Shown piece by piece: positions 1 through 5,933 of a stretch of DNA of 9,246 bases (within the stretch, counting starts at the first letter, position 1; each line of letters starts with the position of its first letter). The position numbers and the translations under genes were made by a program. The DNA comes from CALEUX01 sp964608615 (GTDB lineage: Bacteria > Bacteroidota > Bacteroidia > Bacteroidales > Marinilabiliaceae), in the NCBI GenBank assembly GCA_964608615.1, contig CAZSQG010000115.1, positions 1-9,246 of the forward strand, given 5' to 3'. The notes beneath the pieces were generated by a model. That model saw nothing but the letters and a program-made list of their open reading frames with translations. It was not told the origin of the DNA and ran no database searches.

Positions 1-1
1 C

Positions 2-1111
2 ATTGGAAGTGGATTTAAAAAGGAAATCAGGGAAAAAATAATAGGTTTTAGTAGTCATATTCAGGTGGTAAGTTACGATTACAATTTAAGTTATGAAGCC
101 AATCCCATTCCTGATGATACAGCACTTGTAACCTCATTAATGGCGCTAGATGGAGTAAAAAACGTCCAAAGATTTGCTACAAAACCGGGACTTATAAAAA
201 CCGACGTTGAGATGCAGGGTGTTGTACTCAAAGGAATTGGGCCGGAATATGATTTATCTTTTTTCGAGAAGATTCTTGTAAAAGGAGAAATACCCAGATA
301 TAATTATGATAGCACTTCAGTAGAAATTCTTATTTCGGGTGAGCTTTCTGAATTACTAAATCTTTCAGTTGGGCAGGATGTTATAACCTATTTTTTTCAG
401 GATCAGATTAGGGCCCGTCGATTTAAAGTTGCAGGTATTTTCGACAGTAATCTACCTGATCTTGATAAACTTTTTGTAGTGGCCGATATTAGGCAGATTC
501 AAAAACTAAGCAACTGGACGTTAGATCAGATTGCAGGATATGAGATTATTGTGGATGATTATGATCGTATGGACGAGATTGGGGATAAAACATTTGAAAC
601 AACGTCTATGAATCTATATCAGGATGGCACTATGTTACGCACTGTTACCATTAGGCAGTCACAGCCACAGGTTTTTGGCTGGCTCGATTTACTTGATATG
701 AATATTGCAGTGATTATTATTCTGATTATTCTTGTTGCCGGATTTAATATGATTTCGGGGTTGTTGATTCTTATATTGGAACGTACCAATATGATTGGAA
801 TTCTTAAATCGATTGGTATGGCAAACTGGCCTTTACGTAAAACTTTTTTATACCTCTCAACCCATATTGCTATACGTGGCCTTGTTTTGGGAAATATTAT
901 CGGGATAGGGCTTTGTGTTATTCAGCTGAAGTTTGGTATAGTAAAGCTTGATGCTACCAATTATTTTCTCGAAACGGTTCCAATTGCCCTTAATCCTTTT
1001 CATTTACTATTATTAAATGTCGGGGCCATCATTGCCATCTTTTTTATGATGCTTGGACCTTCATATTTAGCCGCACGAATTTCTCCTGTTAGGGCCATTT
1101 TATTTGATTAA
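2..1111 (+). CDS. FtsX/LolC-E-type ABC transporter permease, 3' part (start outside window)
   Basis: This is the membrane subunit of an ABC transporter of the FtsX/MacB_PCD type. The relatives best known in function (LolC/LolE) pull lipoproteins out of the inner membrane. The frame is open to the left edge, so 369 residues are visible and the internal GTG at 65 is not the start. The first residues (IGSGFKKEIREKIIGF) match the segment that normally follows the first membrane helix, so roughly 40-50 N-terminal residues are missing (inference). A periplasmic domain of about 220 residues follows. Three hydrophobic segments come next, near NIAVIIILIILVAGF, IAIRGLVLGNIIGIGL and LLLLNVGAIIAIFFMML. 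Between the first two lies the cytosolic coupling motif ERTNMIGILKSIGM, and the protein ends in the family-like SYLAARISPVRAI. No ATPase gene is visible. It could equally be a MacB-like permease of unknown cargo, so I assign no symbol. Confidence 0.88.
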   Translation: MGSGFKKEIREKIIGFSSHIQVVSYDYNLSYEANPIPDDTALVTSLMALDGVKNVQRFATKPGLIKTDVEMQGVVLKGIGPEYDLSFFEKILVKGEIPRYNYDSTSVEILISGELSELLNLSVGQDVITYFFQDQIRARRFKVAGIFDSNLPDLDKLFVVADIRQIQKLSNWTLDQIAGYEIIVDDYDRMDEIGDKTFETTSMNLYQDGTMLRTVTIRQSQPQVFGWLDLLDMNIAVIIILIILVAGFNMISGLLILILERTNMIGILKSIGMANWPLRKTFLYLSTHIAIRGLVLGNIIGIGLCVIQLKFGIVKLDATNYFLETVPIALNPFHLLLLNVGAIIAIFFMMLGPSYLAARISPVRAILFD

Positions 1112-1267
1112 TGATTGTGAAATCGGACAGTTCTTGTTCGATTGCGGACGTTTGTTGGTATATGTAAAAGAAAATTACCGGTAACCAATTATTCTTTTTC
1201 TATTTTTTAATTTTTCTTTTTTTTCTTTGCTTTTGTAAAACAGTAAGTTAATAGCACTGTTTAATTC

Positions 1268-1276
1268 TGTGGATAA
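1268..1276 (-). promoter_or_regulatory. Single DnaA-box-like 9-mer
   Basis: The plus strand reads TGTGGATAA, the exact reverse complement of the standard DnaA box TTATCCACA. It sits in an AT-rich gap with long T runs. A weaker relative, TGTGGATTC (two mismatches), is at 1474-1482. One perfect and one poor site are too few to call an origin. The perfect site could be a regulatory DnaA site or chance. Confidence 0.25.
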
Positions 1277-1374
1277 AAAGATAACTTTTTTTATCGGAGT
1301 TCGTATTATTATTAAATTCTTGGCACACTTTTTAGTATATATTACTTTAAGGTTTAGATTAAAAATGGGACAAT

Positions 1375-1415
1375 AAAAAAGCCACTCTTCAAACGTGAAT
1401 GAGTGGCTTTTTTTT
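1375..1415 (+). terminator. Rho-independent terminator, structurally bidirectional
   Basis: The stem GCCACTC (1381-1387) pairs perfectly with GAGTGGC (1401-1407). It continues inward as TTC (1388-1390) with GAA after a one-base bulge, leaving a loop of about six bases. It is flanked by six A (1375-1380) and eight T (1408-1415), so it has the right shape in both directions. It lies 264 bp past the permease stop and 119 bp before the Nudix start, so it could stop permease read-through, end a short local transcript, or stop leftward read-through from mltF. Confidence 0.9.
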
Positions 1416-1533
1416 AGTATATGGATGATGATATGTTGTGATATTTATCATCTTTTTCTTAATTTTACTTGACTGTGGATTCCTGTTGTTTCCTAATGGG
1501 ATCAACAGATTATATAGAGTTAAAAGAGTATAG

Positions 1534-2214
1534 ATGTTTGCGTGGAAGGATTCAATAAAAAAAGTACTGGAACCACCACTTCCCGGGGAGAAGGCTCAGG
1601 AGCTTATGGCTCCAAATATCCGATTTACAGGTAGTTGGTCAGGTGATCGAGTGAATGCAAGAGATAGTAGTGTTTTAATTTTAGTATATCCAACTCATCA
1701 TAATATTGTAGTACCATTTATTCAACGCCCCGATTATCAAGGAGTTCATGGAGGGCAAGTGAGTCTTCCGGGTGGAAAATGTGAAAGTTCAGATGGTTCT
1801 TTTTGGGAAACAGCTTTACGCGAGACCCGAGAGGAGCTTGGAATAGACACTTCAAAGATTGAGTTTTTAGGGCAACTTTCGCAGATTTATATTCCCAATA
1901 GTAATTTTATCGTTTCTCCTCAGGTAGGTTTTTTGCCTTCACGACCAGTTTTCAATCCGAATCATTATGAAGTATCAGAAGTTTTTGAGGTTTCTGTGAT
2001 GGATTTTTTTCAACCTATGAAGGTAAAGAGATTTGAGAAAATAATTAATGGTTTTAATTTAGAAGCTCCCTATTTTGATGCCAATGGCAAACAAATATGG
2101 GGAGCTACTGCAATGATGTTGAGTGAGTTGATAGAGGCGTTCCGACAAAAAGCACCTGATTGGATTAACGCATTACATTCTGGTAATGCTCATATCGCTC
2201 AAGAATTTCTTTAA
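1534..2214 (+). CDS. Nudix hydrolase, CoA-pyrophosphatase (NudL-like) type
   Basis: Predicted cytosolic 226-aa hydrolase. Nudix enzymes split nucleoside-diphosphate-linked substrates, and the closest type by motif cuts coenzyme A or acyl-CoA into 3',5'-ADP and phosphopantetheine (family knowledge). In the sequence, FIQRPDYQGVHGGQVSLPGG (62-81) resembles the UPF0035 signature upstream of the Nudix box in NudL-like proteins. It is followed by RETREELGI (96-104), whose E97, E100 and E101 are the expected metal ligands. IWGATAMML (188-196) is another NudL-like element. The length suits a single-domain enzyme with a short N-terminal extension. The ATG at 1534 has only a weak purine stretch (AAAAGAG) upstream. 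The gene stands alone on this strand, and its last 50 bp overlap the end of mltF on the other strand. The substrate is inferred; other Nudix activities are possible. Confidence 0.9.
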   Translation: MFAWKDSIKKVLEPPLPGEKAQELMAPNIRFTGSWSGDRVNARDSSVLILVYPTHHNIVVPFIQRPDYQGVHGGQVSLPGGKCESSDGSFWETALRETREELGIDTSKIEFLGQLSQIYIPNSNFIVSPQVGFLPSRPVFNPNHYEVSEVFEVSVMDFFQPMKVKRFEKIINGFNLEAPYFDANGKQIWGATAMMLSELIEAFRQKAPDWINALHSGNAHIAQEFL

Positions 2215-3595
2215 CATAATGAAAAGGTTCTTCCCCACGACAATATCCAAATTTAACAACAGGATCATTATAATATACTGGATTTGATTTGTTTAAAATG
2301 TAATAATCAACGTTATCGTCCCATATCTTTGGGTTTTTACCATTTTTTTCAGCCAGAGACATGGCATCCAGAACATGACCAATACCTACGTTATAAGAGG
2401 CCAAAACAAACTTAAGCCTTTCTTGCGGGTCTTCTACCCGTGATGTCATGCGTTCGTCAAGCCATTGTAAAAGCTGTATCCCGGCGCGGATGTTTTCCTT
2501 TGGAGAGGTGATGGTTGTAACTCCGAAACGATCGGCTGTTTCGGGCATCAATTGCATTAAGCCTTTAGCTCCTGCCCAACTTTCAGCATCGGGTATAAAG
2601 CGCGATTCCTGATAAATCAGAGAGGCTATTAATCGCCAATCCCAGTTGAACTTTTTACTTTCTTTCATTATGAGGTCATCGTAAACAGAAACATGACCAC
2701 CTTTGATGGAATGAAATCCGGCATCGACAATATGATTGGACCTTTGATTAAGAAAGTACTTTTTATATACACGGTGGTATTTGGCAGTTTTTTTAAAACC
2801 AATCATCCAGTTGTTGACTGCATTAAGTAATTCCGTGGCGTTTTTATTGACTGCCCAGGCCTGTTTTTGCGGAAAACTTATAGCCGTTTCAATATCAATG
2901 TTTGGATAAAAGTTTAGATTTACCCTGGCAAGGTTTTCATCGCACACTGTTAAAGGTATTTCTCCTTCAGCTACAAGATCAATAAGCTGTTCCACTTCAT
3001 AGTCGGGTATTTCCACGATGTCAATGCTGTCGCCAATTTCGTTAGCCAGGTTGCGTAACCTTTGAACAAACGCTGATCCTTTTTGCACGTAGATGCTTTT
3101 TCCGGCCAGATTGAGTTGGTTCCGGATTATTTCGTTGTAAACAGGGTTTTTTTTATCGTCTTGCTTTGGGATAAAGGATTGTTGAACCAGTACCTGTCTG
3201 CTATAACTATGGGGTTCAGTAAAGGCAACCAGCTCTTCGGTTTCGCGGGTTACTGCAAGACTACTGGCAATAATATCCAACCGGCCATTTTGTAAATTAT
3301 CGAAGTTAGCCTGAAGATCATTACTGACTGTTACTTCAAGTTTTAAGCCCATGAAATTAGCAAACTCTTGAAGGAGTTCGAATTGGTATCCCATGGGTTG
3401 TCCTTTGTAAACAAAGTAGTTGGTGGAGTTGTAGTTGGTAACAACACGAACCTTGCCTTGTTTTACAATTTGTGGAAGGTCATGAATTTCTTCTATGGTT
3501 TCAGCATTTTTTTTTGCCTTACGCTCTGCCGTATTGCAACCTGCCATCAATAAAAAACCACCGATAAAAAAAAGATAAATAGTAAATCTGTTCAT
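2165..3595 (-). CDS. mltF: Membrane-bound lytic murein transglycosylase F-like lipoprotein (SBP_bac_3 + SLT)
   Basis: Peptidoglycan-cleaving lipoprotein of 476 aa. Residues 1-20 form a lipoprotein signal with lipobox LMAGC, so C20 should be lipidated. Residues of about 47-282 form a periplasmic solute-binding-like domain (GYQFELLQEFANFMGLKLEV near 69-88, then GRLDIIASSLAVTRE near 104-118), which is regulatory in MltF relatives. Residues of about 305-470 are the SLT catalytic domain: YQESRF (328-333) with presumed catalytic E330, then AGAKGLMQLMPETA (341-354) and ASYNVGIGHV (399-408). This domain order and length fit MltF (family knowledge). The ATG at 3595 places the lipobox correctly and has no Shine-Dalgarno, normal for this phylum. 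A candidate promoter lies about 200 bp upstream. The last 17 codons (stop included) overlap the Nudix gene tail-to-tail. The name MltF-like is secure; cellular role and regulating ligand are not. Confidence 0.93.
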   Translation of the reverse strand: MNRFTIYLFFIGGFLLMAGCNTAERKAKKNAETIEEIHDLPQIVKQGKVRVVTNYNSTNYFVYKGQPMGYQFELLQEFANFMGLKLEVTVSNDLQANFDNLQNGRLDIIASSLAVTRETEELVAFTEPHSYSRQVLVQQSFIPKQDDKKNPVYNEIIRNQLNLAGKSIYVQKGSAFVQRLRNLANEIGDSIDIVEIPDYEVEQLIDLVAEGEIPLTVCDENLARVNLNFYPNIDIETAISFPQKQAWAVNKNATELLNAVNNWMIGFKKTAKYHRVYKKYFLNQRSNHIVDAGFHSIKGGHVSVYDDLIMKESKKFNWDWRLIASLIYQESRFIPDAESWAGAKGLMQLMPETADRFGVTTITSPKENIRAGIQLLQWLDERMTSRVEDPQERLKFVLASYNVGIGHVLDAMSLAEKNGKNPKIWDDNVDYYILNKSNPVYYNDPVVKFGYCRGEEPFHYVKEILERYEHYQNVMR

Positions 3596-3717
3596 AGGCG
3601 TCTTTTTGAATAAAATCTTTATAAGCTAAATTGTATTAGGTTAAGAGCTGGTGTCTGTATGAAAATTGTAACATTTTTGTCTTTGATAAGAAAGCGTCAA
3701 AAACGAGAGTAACAGTT

Positions 3718-3736
3718 TATCCCAATTTTTGGGGTA
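3718..3736. other. Small hairpin in the mltF leader
   Basis: On the plus strand TATCCC (3718-3723) pairs with GGGGTA (3731-3736) using one G-T pair, and AA/TT can extend the stem inward. On the minus strand, the one transcribed into the mltF leader, that G-T pair becomes an A-C mismatch, so only the CCC/GGG-AA/TT core holds. No poly-T run follows it, so it is not a terminator. It may be incidental. Confidence 0.3.
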
Positions 3737-3796
3737 GGGGAGAGTAATTGGCGTTTTCTTGCAAATAAAAGATAGCTTTTAATAAAAAATAGTGAG

Positions 3797-3827
3797 CAAA
3801 GTTAAGAAGAAAACTACGGCTATCAAA
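3797..3827 (-). promoter_or_regulatory. Bacteroidota-type promoter for mltF
   Basis: Read on the minus strand, TTTG (3827-3824) is followed after 19 bases by TAACTTTG (3804-3797). This matches the Bacteroidota housekeeping pattern of a -33 TTTG and a -7 TAnnTTTG box. The start of transcription would fall near 3790, giving mltF a leader of roughly 195 nt. The -33 box lies only eight bases past the porin stop codon. The leader contains a small hairpin (about 3721-3733). This argues that mltF can be transcribed apart from the porin. Confidence 0.6.
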
Positions 3828-3834
3828 CTAATTA

Positions 3835-5886
3835 TTAATCGTAGAAATTCCAGGAAACACCAAACCTTAGTCCTCGTGGGTTTACAGGGTAACCGATAGT
3901 GTGGAAATAATCATTATTTAACATTCCCTTGCTAAGGTGATCCATCTTAATAAATATACGTGCACGTTTTAATTGCATATTTAAAAAAACGTCCACGTAA
4001 GGATAATCACCTATTTTCCGCACTTTCTGAAGATGAAATTGGCCTGTTGCCGGCATATAGGCTGGGGTGTACCAGGCAGAGGTGTATCGGGTGTCAAATC
4101 CAAGCTGGAAAAACAAGACTTTAAAAAGGGTATTCTGGTAATAATTGGAGCTGTAAATCGAATATTCAGGCAGTGGCACTATTGCCTGATCGCTTGATAT
4201 TTGGTATAATAAGGTGTTGCTGCTATGAAAATTGCCTAGTTTAAAATGTTTGAACAAACGCAATTCAATTAGCTTAATATATGCTGACGATTGAACCGGC
4301 AAGGCCTCAGTATCCCAATAAATGTAGTCATTAATCATCCTGATTTCACTTGAAAGTTCAAGTTTTCTTGTCGGGATAGTTATTCCTCCTTTAATTTTAA
4401 TTGTTTTTACGGGATTAAATTGGTTGTTATTCCAGGTTATATGGTTTGAATAGTATCGTTTTGTAAAAAAATCAGGTGTTACAAGAAAAACACCTCCATT
4501 TGCGAATAGTTGTGCTGTATCTTTTTTTACCCGAAAACGGCTTGTCATTTCTCCTTTTAATTCACTATCGCCAGCTCTATAACCTTGTAAGTGAAGTTTA
4601 ATACCGGCATTCCAGCGAAATTCCTCACCCTGGTTTTTGAATATCTGGGCTCCAATAAGTGTTGTAGTAAATGTTGTGTCTCCTTGCAGGTATTTAGGGG
4701 TTTTGGTGATTAAGTCATATTCTACAGGAGAAAGAGGGTATTTGTATTTTTCAATGTTGTTAGTGATAAATACTCTGAGCCCGAAGCGAAGAAATGAATT
4801 TGCTTCTTCATTAAATTTTAGTTGAAAGGTGTTCTTAATGTTTACATAATATACCGAATCTCTTGTTGCTGTTGAGTCGGCATATATGTTGGGGTAAAAA
4901 AATGAAGTCGGATCATCAACGAGATAACGGTCAAGTTCGGTTATCTTGTGAATCCTGCGTGAACGGTCGATATGAAGGGTGTGGTTTGCCGTTCCAACTG
5001 GTAATTTTGTTGATTCTCCATCGCGGGAGGCAATGGATAGATTTCCAATGTTGAGCGATTGATTTAGAAATAACTGAAAATTATCAGTTCTGTTGCTGGC
5101 CGAATACAGATTAACAGGGATATTTTCGGCCTGGCTGTATTCACTGTTTTCAGGGTTTAGAATGTTCATTTCATCAACAATTCCTCCGTTTTCGAAATGA
5201 TCGGTGCTGTTGAAAACAAAGGAGCCATGGATCTGATATTTTACCCCAGAATAACTTGAGAAGAAACGAAAGTGCCTGTTGTCAACCTTTTGGGCTTCAT
5301 ACTTTCCTATGGAAGAAATTAAGCGGTAATTAAATCCTGCATTCCAATTTTCTCTGATGTTTTGAGTAAAAAGAATTCCCACCGACTCTTCTGATCGACG
5401 TTTAGGCCCACTATATTGGTAATATAAATTGGTGTAAGGTGTTCGCGTATTATAATATTTCCATGTTTCGGGACTGGTAAAACAATTGCTAAGGTTTTCA
5501 GTAAATAAAAATCTGGTGTAAATAGGCATCCCGGAAACCATTGCTGATTTCCATGGTGCTCCAAGGTTCCCAAGCTGAACATTTACCATCGACTCACGAT
5601 AGGCAGGATTATGAATTTGAAAACCTTGCGAGAGTGTATCAAGAGGGATGGAATCAGCCCTGCTGTAATTATCAGTAAGTATCCAGTTACGAACAACATG
5701 CTTAATTGTTGATTTGGGGATTTGTTTTGAAGGAGTATCACCATCCTGATCACCAACAGCACTTCTATCCGATGTTTGGCTATTTATTTGCCCTAACCGG
5801 TCACTATTAATATCTCTATTAATCTGAGCCTTAAGAGTCAGATTACACAGTAGAAATAATGATATGTAAATGAAAATGCTTTTCAT
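3835..5886 (-). CDS. Putative outer-membrane beta-barrel porin, Porin_10-like
   Basis: Predicted outer-membrane protein of 683 aa. Residues 1-20 are a signal peptide ending LKA before Q21; C14 is not in a lipobox. A polar linker (about 21-80) leads into a long stretch rich in alternating aromatic and polar residues, typical of barrel strands. TPYTNLYYQYSG (149-160), FTQNIRENWNAGFNYR (173-188) and an ENGGIVDEMN element resemble the Bacteroidota putative-porin family Porin_10 (recognised from memory, not searched). The chain ends WNFYD, close to the aromatic C-terminal signal used for barrel assembly. The cargo is unknown. It starts 47 bp after the 993-aa receiver/PEP-domain gene on the same strand, so co-transcription is likely, though a TATATTTG box directly before the ATG may give it its own start. 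No strong terminator follows the stop. Confidence 0.85.
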   Translation of the reverse strand: MKSIFIYISLFLLCNLTLKAQINRDINSDRLGQINSQTSDRSAVGDQDGDTPSKQIPKSTIKHVVRNWILTDNYSRADSIPLDTLSQGFQIHNPAYRESMVNVQLGNLGAPWKSAMVSGMPIYTRFLFTENLSNCFTSPETWKYYNTRTPYTNLYYQYSGPKRRSEESVGILFTQNIRENWNAGFNYRLISSIGKYEAQKVDNRHFRFFSSYSGVKYQIHGSFVFNSTDHFENGGIVDEMNILNPENSEYSQAENIPVNLYSASNRTDNFQLFLNQSLNIGNLSIASRDGESTKLPVGTANHTLHIDRSRRIHKITELDRYLVDDPTSFFYPNIYADSTATRDSVYYVNIKNTFQLKFNEEANSFLRFGLRVFITNNIEKYKYPLSPVEYDLITKTPKYLQGDTTFTTTLIGAQIFKNQGEEFRWNAGIKLHLQGYRAGDSELKGEMTSRFRVKKDTAQLFANGGVFLVTPDFFTKRYYSNHITWNNNQFNPVKTIKIKGGITIPTRKLELSSEIRMINDYIYWDTEALPVQSSAYIKLIELRLFKHFKLGNFHSSNTLLYQISSDQAIVPLPEYSIYSSNYYQNTLFKVLFFQLGFDTRYTSAWYTPAYMPATGQFHLQKVRKIGDYPYVDVFLNMQLKRARIFIKMDHLSKGMLNNDYFHTIGYPVNPRGLRFGVSWNFYD

Positions 5887-5893
5887 GCGGTGG

Positions 5894-5901
5894 CAAATAT
5901 A
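5894..5901 (-). promoter_or_regulatory. Candidate -7 box directly upstream of the porin
   Basis: The minus strand reads TATATTTG at 5901-5894, an exact TAnnTTTG match, seven bases before the porin ATG. The matching -33 TTTG is absent at the usual distance. If active, transcription would begin within a few bases of the ATG, giving an almost leaderless mRNA. The alternative is read-through from the upstream gene with this match being chance in AT-rich DNA. Confidence 0.35.
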
Positions 5902-5933
5902 TTGAAAAATCCGGTACCCACGATCTCTTCTTC

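Larger units (their letters stand above)
1112..1533. other. 422-bp AT-rich intergenic region without a recognisable protein gene
   Basis: No coding frame here has a recognisable product. Just after the permease stop there is a small hairpin, AATCGGAC (1121-1128) with GTTCGATT (1136-1143), including one G-T pair and not followed by a T tract. A T-rich stretch (about 1189-1232) may end permease transcripts loosely. A perfect DnaA-box match lies at 1268-1276, a sigma-54-like half-site at 1320-1326, and a strong terminator at 1375-1415. Close to the Nudix start, CTGTTG (1483-1488) and CAACAG (1503-1508) form an imperfect hairpin. I found no TAnnTTTG box on either strand, so the Nudix gene's promoter is not identified. 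Confidence 0.7.

Noticed and set aside
65..1111. GTG at 65 as the start of the permease gene
   Set aside because: The frame is open to the left edge and the upstream codons encode IGSGFKKEIREKIIGF, a typical permease segment, so the GTG is an internal valine.
1175..1184. Palindrome TTACCGGTAA after the permease gene as an operator
   Set aside because: It is a single short palindrome with no nearby start codon or promoter box to regulate.
3771..3824. GATAGC/GCTATC pair as a terminator for the porin gene
   Set aside because: The arms are six bases with a loop of over 40 bases and no adjoining T run on the minus strand.
5319..5582. 87-aa minus-strand open frame inside the porin gene
   Set aside because: It is an alternative frame of a well-supported porin with no recognisable motif of its own; the same applies to the short plus-strand frames within mltF, the porin and the 993-aa gene.
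3835..5886. Porin as a lipoprotein because of C14 in its signal region
   Set aside because: The residues before the cysteine (FLL) do not form a lipobox, and LKA before Q21 gives a normal signal-peptidase I site.
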